A model generated the notes under the pieces. That model saw only the letters and a program-made list of their open reading frames with translations. It did no database searches and was not told the DNA's origin. 52,337 nt of DNA from Salinimicrobium catena (lineage in GTDB: Bacteria; Bacteroidota; Bacteroidia; Flavobacteriales; Flavobacteriaceae): assembly GCF_900102915.1 (NCBI RefSeq), contig NZ_FNGG01000011.1, forward strand, positions 1 to 52,337, in the 5' to 3' direction. Below are positions 42,288 through 50,699 of the stretch, piece after piece (the first letter of the stretch is position 1; each line of letters opens with the position of its first letter). The position numbers and the translations under genes were made by a program.

Positions 42288-42309
42288 CTCTGTAACCAAT
42301 GTTACAGAG
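42288..42309. promoter_or_regulatory. Inverted-repeat operator between tsdA-like and nucleotidase genes
   Basis: CTCTGTAAC and GTTACAGAG are exact 9-nt inverted arms around CAAT. The inner TGTAAC-N4-GTTACA has the spacing of a Crp/Fnr-family dimer site. Located about 87 nt upstream of the TsdA-like start and 98 nt upstream of the nucleotidase start. Confidence 0.6.
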
Positions 42310-42342
42310 TCAGATTTTAAATAATTCTATTTTGGATTTTTT

Positions 42343-42362
42343 GCAATACTATAAGGTATTGC
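42343..42362 (+). promoter_or_regulatory. Hairpin in the nucleotidase leader
   Basis: GCAATAC (42343-42349) pairs with GTATTGC (42356-42362) around TATAAG, 45 nt upstream of the revised ATG at 42407. Role unknown. Confidence 0.35.
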
Positions 42363-42406
42363 AGATCCTGATCATAAATAATGACAAAACGCATAATTCA
42401 GTTACA

Positions 42407-44017
42407 ATGAAAAAGAGAAAACTTGTATTAGGAAGTCTGCTGTTGGGGCTTTTAATTACCGGCTGTGATTCCTCGAAGAAATCAGCAAACAATTCGACGT
42501 CAGCTGCGGAACCTGCCGTGAGGAGCATTTCCATTTTGCATACCAATGACATGCACGGTTCTTATATGCCATTTACGACCACGACCGACAATGCCACTGC
42601 TCAAACCGGTGATTCCATAGATAACCTGGTGAGATTTGACCGGGCAGAAGAGATCGGGGGATTTGCCTGGTTAGCCGGGGCGATTAAATCCGTGAGGGAA
42701 AAAAGAGGAGAGGACATGGTGATCCTGCTTGATGGTGGTGACACTTTTGGTGATGACCAGCTGGGGAATCTCACCAAAGGAGAGGCCATGATAAAAATGA
42801 TGAATCTGGTGGATTATGACCTTATGGCCCTTGGAAACCACGACTTTGATTATGGCCTGGAGCAGACCCGCAACCTGGAGCAACTTGCCAACTTTCCCAT
42901 GCGGGCAGCAAATATAAAAGAAGAGGATACCCATAAACCCATTTTTGGGGAAGCCTACGTCATTATCGAAAAACAAGGTCTTAAAATTGGCCTGCTGCCT
43001 TTGAGTTACCGCAATACGCCTCTTACCGGAAATCCTGCGAACATCAAAGGCCTCAGGTTTGAGACAGGGATCAATGCCATAATGGAGCAACTTCCAAAAC
43101 TTGAAGAGGAAGCAGACATTATAGTGGTGCTTTCGCATGAAGGCATGGCCGTTGACAAGCTTATTGCTGAAGAGGTCGAGGGCGTAGACCTTATTGTGGG
43201 AGCGCACAGTCATGATGTGATCTATCCACCCATGAAGATCAATGATACCTACATAGTGCAGGCACTTTCGGACGCTTCGGTATTAGGAGAGACTACAGTG
43301 AGCCTTGAGGAAGGTAAAATAAGTAATGTAGAAGCCAACTATCACTATCTGTGGCATGATGAAGTAGAACCCGATCCTGAAGTAAAAGAGCTTATTTCAC
43401 AGCTAAGGTCAGAGTATCGTTCGAAGCTCGAAGAAAAAGTGACCGTAGCCGATACCATCATTGGCAGGCAGTACAAATCTGAAAGCCCTTTTGATAAGGT
43501 AGTGAACAATCTTATGAGAGAGAATTATGATACCGAAGTGGCCTTTATGCCGGGGGTGGGCTATGGAATTTCCCTGCAAGACGAGGTGAAGAGCGAAGAT
43601 GTTTACAAGCTTTTGCCGCATCCTGCAAAGATCATCACGCTGGAGCTTTCTGGGGAACAGATCAAAGCTACGCTGGAGCAAAGCGCGGCCAATATCAAGC
43701 CGAAGGATAAACTGAAGACGGTAGGCGGACTCATCCAAACTTGCGGAATAAGCTATGAGCTGGATTTTAACAAGCCGGTAGGACAGAGAATTTCAGATCT
43801 GAAGGTCAACGGGCAGGAAATAGAACCCTCTCGAAGTTACACAGTGGCCACTCACAGCGGAATGCTCAACGGGATCCACAACTATACAGAATTTAAAAAG
43901 GGTAAGAACCTTGAAAAGACCGGAAAGCCTCTCAACGAGTTTATAGTGGAACAGCTCAAGAAAAATGAGGTGCTGAGTTTTCCTGAAAATATGGGAGAGG
44001 TAATGATCGTTCAATGA
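42407..44017 (+). CDS. 5'-nucleotidase / metallophosphatase lipoprotein
   Basis: 536 residues from the ATG at 42407; an in-frame ATG at 42299 adds 36 residues before the lipoprotein signal and overlaps the inverted repeat, so it was rejected. Lipobox ITGC. Calcineurin-like domain with HTNDMHGSY, LDGGDTFGDDQLG, ALGNHDFDYG, VLSHEG and VGAHSHD; C-terminal 5'_nucleotid_C domain (about 340-520). It hydrolyses extracellular or periplasmic nucleotides such as AMP or UDP-sugars to scavenge phosphate and nucleosides. It is divergent from the TsdA-like gene and ends in a strong terminator. Confidence 0.9.
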   Translation: MKKRKLVLGSLLLGLLITGCDSSKKSANNSTSAAEPAVRSISILHTNDMHGSYMPFTTTTDNATAQTGDSIDNLVRFDRAEEIGGFAWLAGAIKSVREKRGEDMVILLDGGDTFGDDQLGNLTKGEAMIKMMNLVDYDLMALGNHDFDYGLEQTRNLEQLANFPMRAANIKEEDTHKPIFGEAYVIIEKQGLKIGLLPLSYRNTPLTGNPANIKGLRFETGINAIMEQLPKLEEEADIIVVLSHEGMAVDKLIAEEVEGVDLIVGAHSHDVIYPPMKINDTYIVQALSDASVLGETTVSLEEGKISNVEANYHYLWHDEVEPDPEVKELISQLRSEYRSKLEEKVTVADTIIGRQYKSESPFDKVVNNLMRENYDTEVAFMPGVGYGISLQDEVKSEDVYKLLPHPAKIITLELSGEQIKATLEQSAANIKPKDKLKTVGGLIQTCGISYELDFNKPVGQRISDLKVNGQEIEPSRSYTVATHSGMLNGIHNYTEFKKGKNLEKTGKPLNEFIVEQLKKNEVLSFPENMGEVMIVQ

Positions 44018-44038
44018 TCTAAAGAAGGATATTACTAG

Positions 44039-44076
44039 AAAAAGGCTGTTCTGGAATTCCTGAACAGCCTTTTTTA
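44039..44076 (+). terminator. Terminator after the nucleotidase
   Basis: AAGGCTGTTC/GAACAGCCTT stem followed by T6. Confidence 0.9.
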
Positions 44077-44108
44077 ATCAACCGTATTACACGGTGTAGG
44101 GGGAGATC

Positions 44109-44303
44109 TTAATGAACAGAGCTCATATTGAGTTTTTCTTTGATAGTGTCTTCGTTCTTGCGGTAGTATTTGTACCCCAGGTAACCGGCTCCGGCAACAG
44201 CACCCCACTTAAGAAGGCTTCCAGTCCATTGCAGGCCTTTTTTGGCCACCCACAGTTTTGCTACTTTTTCTCCGGCTTCCTTTGCGTTTCTTTTTAAGTC
44301 CAT
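44109..44303 (-). CDS. Small membrane-associated protein (64 aa)
   Basis: 64 residues: a basic helix (LKRNAKEAGEKVAKLWVAKKGLQW), a Gly/Ala-rich membrane-like segment (GSLLKWGAVAGAGYLGYKYY) and a charged tail. Not recognised as a named family. The upstream sequence is A-rich with no Shine-Dalgarno, as for other genes here. Being isolated, with a strong terminator on one side, it may be a short transcript by itself. Probability of being a real gene is moderate. Confidence 0.5.
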   Translation of the reverse strand: MDLKRNAKEAGEKVAKLWVAKKGLQWTGSLLKWGAVAGAGYLGYKYYRKNEDTIKEKLNMSSVH

Positions 44304-44417
44304 TTTTGTTTAGTTTTTTAGATTCCTTTTCAAATTCCGAAAGAATCGCTTCTTTTTGCGTTAAAGCCTTTCCAAATAACATCAGTTTAACTGATTTTCA
44401 GAATCTTTTAGAAATGA

Positions 44418-45149
44418 TCAGGCCTTCCCTGTGGGTTTGATCAGCAATTCGTTCACATTTACATTGTCGGGTTGGGTAAGGGCGTAGATCACCGCATCGG
44501 CAATATTCTCAGGGCTTAATTTGGGTTCGTTATCTGAGTAATGTTTGTCGCCCAACAATTCCTGATCAGTAATATCATCTCTCAGGTTGGTCGCCACCGT
44601 ACCGGGTTCAATGGCGGTCACCCTAATGTTGAATTCGGGGGAGAGCTCCATACGCATGGCTCGGGACAGGGCGATCACCGCGGCTTTGGAAGCCCCATAC
44701 ACCGCGCCGCCTTCAAAGATCTCCCGTCCGTCTACAGATGCGATGTTGATAATGTGCCCGTTCTTTTGGGTCTTCATGGCCGGCAGTACCTCATTGATGC
44801 ACCTTAGCGTCCCTTTTACATTCACTTCAATTGTCTCCAGCCACTCATCAAGATGTCGGTTCTTTAAATAGGTGAGCGGCATCACACCGGCGGAATTTAC
44901 CAGGATATCCACCTGGCCAAAACGTTCCCAAATATCATGGAAACAGCCGGTAACGCTTTCGGTATTGCTCACGTCCATATCGGCTACCATGGTTTCATTT
45001 TTAAGCTCTTCCTGAAGCTCGATCAATTTCTCCACACTACGGCTGGCCAGTACCACTTTACAGCCTTCTGCGGAAAGTCTTTTCGCAATGGCCTTCCCTA
45101 TTCCGCTGCTGGCGCCGGTCACTACTGCTACTTTATCCTTTATTTTCAT
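44418..45149 (-). CDS. Short-chain dehydrogenase/reductase
   Basis: 244 residues from the ATG at 45149-45147. An in-frame ATG at 45224 would add 25 residues before the Rossmann fold and was rejected. Cofactor motif TGASSGIG (about 12-19), NSAG, and catalytic Tyr/Lys in GGAVYGASKAAV. Classical SDR; basic residues after the glycine motif (ASRS) suggest NADP(H). Substrate not predictable. Proteins close to this one are annotated as general oxidoreductases of the YdfG type. Confidence 0.88.
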   Translation of the reverse strand: MKIKDKVAVVTGASSGIGKAIAKRLSAEGCKVVLASRSVEKLIELQEELKNETMVADMDVSNTESVTGCFHDIWERFGQVDILVNSAGVMPLTYLKNRHLDEWLETIEVNVKGTLRCINEVLPAMKTQKNGHIINIASVDGREIFEGGAVYGASKAAVIALSRAMRMELSPEFNIRVTAIEPGTVATNLRDDITDQELLGDKHYSDNEPKLSPENIADAVIYALTQPDNVNVNELLIKPTGKA

Positions 45150-45355
45150 TTTGGCGGTTTTGTTTCTATACAATATCGGAGTTTCAGGAGGATTTTCAGA
45201 ATTCAGCAGCCTAAATAACATCATTTTAACTGCTGATTATGAGAGGTGTAAGCCATTTGCCTGTTAAATCACGTATTTTGTCTAATTTTTAAGGTGGTCT
45301 TTAAATAAATATCTGTTTATTAGTAAATTAGATGGTAATTTTTAAAAACTGATCT

Positions 45356-45871
45356 ATGAAAATGTATAAGTTGTTACCCTTTTTAGGGCTGTTGCTAGTA
45401 TTTGGAGCATGCCAGGACAGGGAAAGAGAAGAAGTGGCTGAAGAAGAAGAAGTAATGGTCGAGGATACCTGGGATTCTGATGAAGCCATGGCCGACTGGC
45501 GCGATGCCTGGAACCAGAACGATGCGCAAAGCCTGGAAGCTGCCACGGCCGATGATGTCGTGCTTATGTTCAATGGAAAAGCCCACAGGCAGGACAGTGT
45601 AACCTCCTGGATCCAAAACAGCGCTTCCTGGATGAAGAATTTGCGCACCACTTCTGTAATGAAGAAAAAAGGCGAAGACTTCGCTTATGAAACGGGTACC
45701 TATACCCATGCGACAACAGAGAACGATACCATGCAAATGGCCGGAACCTATACCGTGATCTGGGAACGCAGTGGGGATCAAAACGAGTGGGCTATAAAAT
45801 TAATGGATATTACCCCGGAAACGCAGATGGATAGCATGCCGATGCCAAAGCAGGACATGCGGCCAGAATAA
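45356..45871 (+). CDS. NTF2-like (DUF4440/SnoaL) lipoprotein
   Basis: 171 residues. Lipobox FGAC at the end of the signal peptide. A very acidic linker (EEVAEEEEVMVEDTW) precedes an NTF2-like domain (about 50-160) with ADWRDAWNQNDAQSLEAATADDVVLMFNGKAH and a final WAIKLMDITPE. The NTF2 fold is often catalytic, but no catalytic set is evident here; such lipoproteins are common in Bacteroidota and their function is unknown. Monocistronic with a terminator hairpin. Confidence 0.8.
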   Translation: MKMYKLLPFLGLLLVFGACQDREREEVAEEEEVMVEDTWDSDEAMADWRDAWNQNDAQSLEAATADDVVLMFNGKAHRQDSVTSWIQNSASWMKNLRTTSVMKKKGEDFAYETGTYTHATTENDTMQMAGTYTVIWERSGDQNEWAIKLMDITPETQMDSMPMPKQDMRPE

Positions 45872-45888
45872 GGTTTTACTAACCGCCA

Positions 45889-45927
45889 AAAAAGAGGCCT
45901 TTCGTTATCGAGGGGCCTTTTCTTTTT
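45889..45927 (+). terminator. Terminator after the NTF2-like gene
   Basis: GAGGCCTTTCG pairs (with G-T wobbles) with CGAGGGGCCTTT around TTAT, followed by a T-run. Confidence 0.75.
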
Positions 45928-45946
45928 GATAATTCATATATCAAAT

Positions 45947-46170
45947 ACCACGTATTCAAGATTCAAAACCTGATATTCAAGATTTCCAAAACTTTACAAT
46001 CCTTTCTTTCAGGATTCTCATCACACGCTTATTTTGGAAGTTGGGAGCTTGCTGTTGATATTTCAGGTTTTACGGTCCTAGCGCGACCTTTGCGAGAAAG
46101 TCTGCGACAATCAGCATCTCTGTGCACTTAATCAAATTTTCGTGGTCTTTGTGTGAAATACCTGGCACTA
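45947..46170. repeat. Degenerate heptamer array and mosaic of short repeats
   Basis: ATTCAAG (45954), ATTCAAA (45961), ACCTGAT (45968), ATTCAAG (45975), ATTTCCA (45982) keep a 7-nt period. Farther on, GGAAGTT GGGAGCT and CCTTTGCG, TTCGTGGTCTTTGTG resemble the arrays at 10182-10475. No gene is visible. Confidence 0.6.
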
Positions 46171-46171
46171 A

Positions 46172-46927
46172 TTACATATTATATATGCTGATGAATGTAA
46201 GCGTATCTATAAGGCCGTGCACCAGGATGAGGGGCCAAATTCTGCGGCCGTTGAGGATATAAGCTATGCCAAAGACCAGGCCTACAAAACCGGTGATGAG
46301 GATGCCCGTGATACCCTGATGCGCGTACACCCCCGCGAAAATGATCGCGCTGGCGAGTACTGCGACCCACAGCGACCATCCCGTCTTTCCCAGAAGCGAA
46401 TCTAAGGCTCTTATAAGGAATGCCCTGAAGACGAGCTCCTGCAAAAAGGCCGCCGTGATCCACATGGTGAGGGTGCTGGTGATCAAGAGGCTTAGATTGT
46501 CTTTTATGGCTAAAACATGACTTACGTTCTGGTGTTTTCCAAAAGTTTCAATTATATCAGGCCTTACCAGTCTTGAGAAGAGAAGAAGGGCTCCAGAGGT
46601 GACCAGAGTGATCACGAGCGGCTGCCACCAATTAACAGGTTTTCCAAGGCCAAGGTCGCTCCAGGACCAGTTCATGACCCGCTTATTGAAAAAAACAAGG
46701 GAAGCTAAAAAGATATTATTTAAAATGAAGATCCAGTAGCCCATTGTTTTCATGCTCAAGAGGTCTTCTGCATAATAGGTGAAGGTAAGGTAATTTAGGG
46801 TAAAGTGTACCGCGAGTAATAACCACAGGGATAGGCCCAGGGTGGTCTTTTGTTCAATATTCAGCTCTTCTGGTTCTACCGGACGGCTTGTAACCTTTTT
46901 CATATGTAGGGGGACATTTTGTTTCAA
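46172..46927 (-). CDS. CPBP-family intramembrane protein (Rce1-like)
   Basis: 251 residues from the ATG at 46927; the ATG at 46903 is an alternative start (243 residues) since the first eight residues are not typical. About seven hydrophobic segments. CPBP motifs: FLQELVFRAFL (motif 1, normally EExxxR), VYAHQGITGILI (motif 2, His) and LVHGLID (motif 3, His). In motif 1 the first Glu is replaced by Gln, so the predicted metal-dependent protease site may be incomplete. Members process prenylated or bacteriocin-related proteins, or act without known substrate. Single gene with a clear promoter. Confidence 0.85.
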   Translation of the reverse strand: MKQNVPLHMKKVTSRPVEPEELNIEQKTTLGLSLWLLLAVHFTLNYLTFTYYAEDLLSMKTMGYWIFILNNIFLASLVFFNKRVMNWSWSDLGLGKPVNWWQPLVITLVTSGALLLFSRLVRPDIIETFGKHQNVSHVLAIKDNLSLLITSTLTMWITAAFLQELVFRAFLIRALDSLLGKTGWSLWVAVLASAIIFAGVYAHQGITGILITGFVGLVFGIAYILNGRRIWPLILVHGLIDTLTFISIYNM

Positions 46928-46964
46928 TGACTGGTATTTACATCTAAAGACAGTTAATATGTGA

Positions 46965-46997
46965 CAAAGTTACAGAAGTATGAACGTTTACAGTCAA
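46965..46997 (-). promoter_or_regulatory. Promoter of the CPBP gene
   Basis: On the minus strand TTG (46997-46995), 22 nt, TAACTTTG (46972-46965). Both elements fit the consensus; about 38 nt before the ATG at 46927. Confidence 0.65.
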
Positions 46998-47329
46998 TAC
47001 CTGTCTTTTACTAAAAAGAACTACTTTTTATTTGAAGAATACGAAATTATAAAAATGTCATGGCTTTAAAAATTTTGTGAGACTTCTTTTGAAAAATCTG
47101 CTTCTGAGGGCTTTTCCTGCCTGGGGTCAGAGTTATTTTTTTCCTACATAAAAGGTTACGCTCTTAGCTTTAGTAAAAGATTGTCATTTTTAACCTCGAT
47201 TTCCGGGAATTACATGCTCTGTTTGAGTCTTTTTTTATCTTTACGTGCGGTATTTTTAAAGTCATTTGTAAGGCTAAAAAAACAAATCTAAGTATCTGAA
47301 AATAAATAATTTAAAGTATATTTATAGTG
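46998..47329. other. Gene-free AT-rich stretch before the SprB leader
   Basis: No gene was found. It holds near-consensus TATCTTTA (47236) and TATATTTA (47317 area) elements that may contribute to the promoter of the SprB gene, but none match TAnnTTTG exactly. Confidence 0.4.
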
Positions 47330-47610
47330 TCTGAAAAATCCCCTTTTTCAGATATAAAATTGAAGTTCTTCTACCGCCACTCAGGGCGGAAATATGAAAT
47401 CCTTCCCCCAAACAGGATCCGGTTTTTCCCCCAAATGGCACCTGCCATTTTAGAAGTTTTCCTTTTTCCATCCCTAAGGAAAAAGTTGTTTCCCCTTTAT
47501 AAAGAAAAATTGCTCCGTTTTTTACGGACGGGATCGCCCTGGTCTGCTTCGAAATTAAATTACCCACTATTGTTTTGGTGCTCAATAATAACCAAAAACA
47601 ATTTAGAATT
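47330..47610 (+). promoter_or_regulatory. Long leader of the first SprB gene, conserved with the second
   Basis: This 281-nt stretch shares blocks in the same order with the leader of the tandem paralogue at 50700-50941: TTCCTTTTTCCA (47459-47470 vs 50805-50816), AAAGTT after it, a TCGCCC-GG-TCTGC segment (about 47534-47547 vs 50873-50886), GAAATTA, and a hairpin TGTTTTGGT / ACCAAAAACA (47571-47579 / 47591-47600) ending 10 nt before the ATG. Also unusually C-rich tracts (TTTCCCCC). Likely transcribed as an mRNA leader. Confidence 0.55.
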
Positions 47611-50580
47611 ATGAGACTTACTACATTAACGGGGAAATACTTCTCCGCAATTTCGGAACCAAAAGACGGTAAGGCTTTAAAAGGATTGCCTTACACTATG
47701 ATGGCATTAGTTCTGATCTTCTTTGTCGGAATTAATGGTATGAATGCTCAGGAAACGGTAGAAGATATTTTCGATCTTCCGGCTCCGGAAAGATGCGTTT
47801 CTGAAGATCTCCAGGTTGTTGGAGCGACTCTGGATATTGATCCTTGCGGCCCGGCAGACTGTGTGGATGTTGAATACTATGACCTTATTCTAGCTATAGA
47901 CAATACTACAGGGTCTGAAAGGACTTCCTTTGCATTTTATGCTCGGCTGGAACAGTATAATCCGGATGGAACCCTTGCGGCCACTTATTTTGTAAGTGGA
48001 TGTAAAGGACCTGTACCTCCCAATCAAATCACCTCGCTCACTTTTGATGAGTCTTTGGAAGTTTTGGATGAAAACGGAGATCCCACCGGTTTTCCGGGCA
48101 TTCCATATCTCTGTGGAGGCGGTCTGAAACTTGTCAATCTATATGAGGCCTGGACTGATGCTTCAGATAATGAAAACAGGCAGTGTCCGCTTGATGCTTC
48201 TAAAATTGCACCTAAGTGTGATGTGCTTCCAATGATCGAGATTCAGACTCCTATAAATGCTTATGTTGAAGATACCACACCTGTGAGCTGCTTCGGTTAT
48301 GCAGATGGTGCCATAGATATCACCGTTAGTGGAGGAGAAACACCTTATACCTATGTCTGGTCTAAAGTGGGAGGTGGCTTTAGTGCCACAACTCAAGATG
48401 TGAGCGGGCTATATGCAGGTACTTACAACGTAACCATTACAGATGCGAATGACTGTCCATTTACTATAGAAGGAATAGTGATCACTCAGCCCACCGAGTT
48501 ACAGGCAACCCAGGGTACAGTAGTTGCTGCCAGTTGTTACGGTTATGCTGATGGTTCCATTGCTATAAGCGTGGCTGGAGGAACTCCTCCCTATACTTTC
48601 GCCTGGACAGGACCTGATGGATATACCGCAATGACAGAAGATATCTCAGGATTAGAAGCCGGTTCCTATTCTGTAACTGTGACCGATGCCAATGATTGTA
48701 CAGATACTCTTTCTGCAATTCTTGTAGGGGAGCCAGATGAATTGGTGGCCACTTTAGATGAAGCAGTAGATGCCAGTTGTTATGGATACTCTGATGGTTC
48801 AATCACTATAGATGTGGTGGGAGGAACTCCTGATTATACCTATGCCTGGACTGGTCCTGATGGCTTTACTGCCTCAACACAGGATATTTCGGGATTAGCA
48901 GCCGGTTCTTATTCTGTTACCGTTACCGATGAGAATGATTGTGAAGATACCATCACCGGTATCCTGGTAGGTGAACCAGCCGAACTTGTTGCAACTGTAG
49001 CTGCTATTACCGATGCCACCTGCGCAGGATTTGCAAATGGTGCCATAGATATTAGTGTGACAGGCGGAACAGCACCTTATACTTATTTATGGAGCAATGG
49101 AGCTACCACTCAGGATATTTCAGGAATTAGTGCGGGATCCTATTCAGTTACCGTGACTGATGCAAATGACTGCGAGGACACCATAAGTGGAATCGAAGTA
49201 GACGATCCTTCCAACCTGGAGGCTACTGCGACAACTGTAACAGATGTAAGTTGTTACGGATTTGAAGATGGAGCGATCGATATTACCGTAACCGGAGGAA
49301 CACCGCCTTATTCTTTTGAATGGAGCAACGGAGCAACAACCGAGGATGTGTCCGGTCTGGATGCTGGTACCTACTGGGTAACTGTTACAGATGACAATGA
49401 GTGTGAATATACTTTGAGCGATATCACAGTTGGAGAGCCTACTGAAGTTCCTATGCCTGATGTGCAGGTAGCACCCGCAGATTGCTTCCAGACTTCAGGA
49501 TCATTCAGTATCGTTAATGCACCGGCAGATTTTGAGTATAGCCTTGATGGAGGAGATTGGTTCTCTTATACAGGAACCATTACAGGAGTTACACCTGGTC
49601 CACATAGTTTAGTGGCCAGAGATGCTAATGGATGTGAATCTCAACCACGCAATTTTGATGTTCCTCAGCCATTTGAAACTCCGGCCGCACCAACTTTAGA
49701 GGCTGTACAACCAGATTGTGATACTCTTACAGGAGCTATTATTGTTACCTCCTCAACTGTGGGTTATATGTTTAGTATTAATGGCGCTGACTTTGTTGCC
49801 TATCCAATGGGCGGATTCACAGGTTTGGCACCCGGTGATTACCAAGTGAGAGTTAGAAGCAATGACGGATGTATCTCTGATATTAGCTACATTACTTTGG
49901 AAGAGCCTATCTGTGAGGACTTTGTAGGATGTACCCTTGGTTATTGGAAAAACCATACTGACAGATGGTGTAGTGAGTATCAAACCTGTGATTACTATGG
50001 TGATGTTTTCGAAGGTGCACCAGAAGAACTTGCAGGAGAATACTTGATCGACGTGCTCAACATGGGCGGCGGCGGCATCTATAACTTAGGACGCCAATCT
50101 GTTGCGGCCCTTCTAAATGCTTGCAGCGAAGAAGTTAATTATGAACTCGCTACTCCTCAGGACGTGATAGATTATGTTACTGCTAACTTTGACAATGCAG
50201 GTGAAGCAGGAAGTTATCTGGATATGCTTAACAATACCGGAGAATGTCCTATGGGAGGTTCAAGGGCTACTACTGCACCAAGTCCAGGTTGTGAAGTCAA
50301 TGGAGCTTCAATGGATGCCTCAGCCGGTATCAGTGTATCGCCTGTTCCATTCAAAGATCAGCTTAATATCAAATACGAATTCGATTATGAGTCAGCAGCC
50401 GATATTCATATCTTCGATATGAGAGGAAATCTTGTGAAATCACACAGAGAATCTAACGCCGGAAAAGGTAAGGTGACAACGATCAATGCCGATTTCGTTC
50501 GTGGAGAGCAGATGTATATTATTAAAGTAACTACAGATCAAGGTACTTACACCAAGAATGTAGTTTCTGGAAAAAAATAA
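47611..50580 (+). CDS. SprB-repeat surface protein with T9SS sorting tail
   Basis: 989 residues from the ATG at 47611 (an in-frame GTG/ATG a few codons earlier is in the hairpin region). Atypical long signal peptide (about 45 residues ending GMNAQ). N-terminal domain (about 50-215, with eight Cys) shared with the next protein. Five SprB repeats of 77-82 residues at 48271-49440 with the pattern C-[YF/A]G[YF]xDG.I.I.V.GGT.PY.[FY].W and GTYSVTVTDANDC. Two domains follow (DC...G.I.I..A), a GYWKNH-type Cys-rich module (49927-50290) and a C-terminal Por_Secre_tail (about 50330-50580). A secreted adhesin exported by T9SS is likely. Not shown to be linked to gliding. Confidence 0.85.
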   Translation: MRLTTLTGKYFSAISEPKDGKALKGLPYTMMALVLIFFVGINGMNAQETVEDIFDLPAPERCVSEDLQVVGATLDIDPCGPADCVDVEYYDLILAIDNTTGSERTSFAFYARLEQYNPDGTLAATYFVSGCKGPVPPNQITSLTFDESLEVLDENGDPTGFPGIPYLCGGGLKLVNLYEAWTDASDNENRQCPLDASKIAPKCDVLPMIEIQTPINAYVEDTTPVSCFGYADGAIDITVSGGETPYTYVWSKVGGGFSATTQDVSGLYAGTYNVTITDANDCPFTIEGIVITQPTELQATQGTVVAASCYGYADGSIAISVAGGTPPYTFAWTGPDGYTAMTEDISGLEAGSYSVTVTDANDCTDTLSAILVGEPDELVATLDEAVDASCYGYSDGSITIDVVGGTPDYTYAWTGPDGFTASTQDISGLAAGSYSVTVTDENDCEDTITGILVGEPAELVATVAAITDATCAGFANGAIDISVTGGTAPYTYLWSNGATTQDISGISAGSYSVTVTDANDCEDTISGIEVDDPSNLEATATTVTDVSCYGFEDGAIDITVTGGTPPYSFEWSNGATTEDVSGLDAGTYWVTVTDDNECEYTLSDITVGEPTEVPMPDVQVAPADCFQTSGSFSIVNAPADFEYSLDGGDWFSYTGTITGVTPGPHSLVARDANGCESQPRNFDVPQPFETPAAPTLEAVQPDCDTLTGAIIVTSSTVGYMFSINGADFVAYPMGGFTGLAPGDYQVRVRSNDGCISDISYITLEEPICEDFVGCTLGYWKNHTDRWCSEYQTCDYYGDVFEGAPEELAGEYLIDVLNMGGGGIYNLGRQSVAALLNACSEEVNYELATPQDVIDYVTANFDNAGEAGSYLDMLNNTGECPMGGSRATTAPSPGCEVNGASMDASAGISVSPVPFKDQLNIKYEFDYESAADIHIFDMRGNLVKSHRESNAGKGKVTTINADFVRGEQMYIIKVTTDQGTYTKNVVSGKK
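48271..49440 (+). repeat. Five in-frame SprB repeats
   Basis: Landmark Cys codons at 48289, 48535, 48778, 49021 and 49252 give periods of 246, 243, 243 and 231 nt. Nucleotide identity between repeats is moderate, protein identity higher, indicating old duplications. Confidence 0.85.
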
Positions 50581-50602
50581 TTTATAAATAACCTTATAAA
50601 AG

Positions 50603-50634
50603 AAAGCAGCCGGAAACGGCTGCTTTTGTTTTTT
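50603..50634 (+). terminator. Terminator after the first SprB gene
   Basis: AAAGCAGCCG/CGGCTGCTTT stem with GAAA loop, followed by TTGTTTTTT. It separates the two paralogues into different transcripts. Confidence 0.9.
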
Positions 50635-50699
50635 AACAAATTTCGTTTAGAAATTTTTAGCGTATAATATGCTGTATATCATAAATTTATGTAAATTTA

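Noticed and set aside
47322-47585. 87-codon minus-strand frame in the SprB leader
   Set aside because: No similarity to the corresponding antisense frame at 50706-50933, no family features; conservation there is better explained by the leader RNA.
48271-49440. Large tandem DNA repeat resembling an array of direct repeats
   Set aside because: The repeats are in frame and encode SprB modules; they are protein repeats, not a nucleic-acid element.
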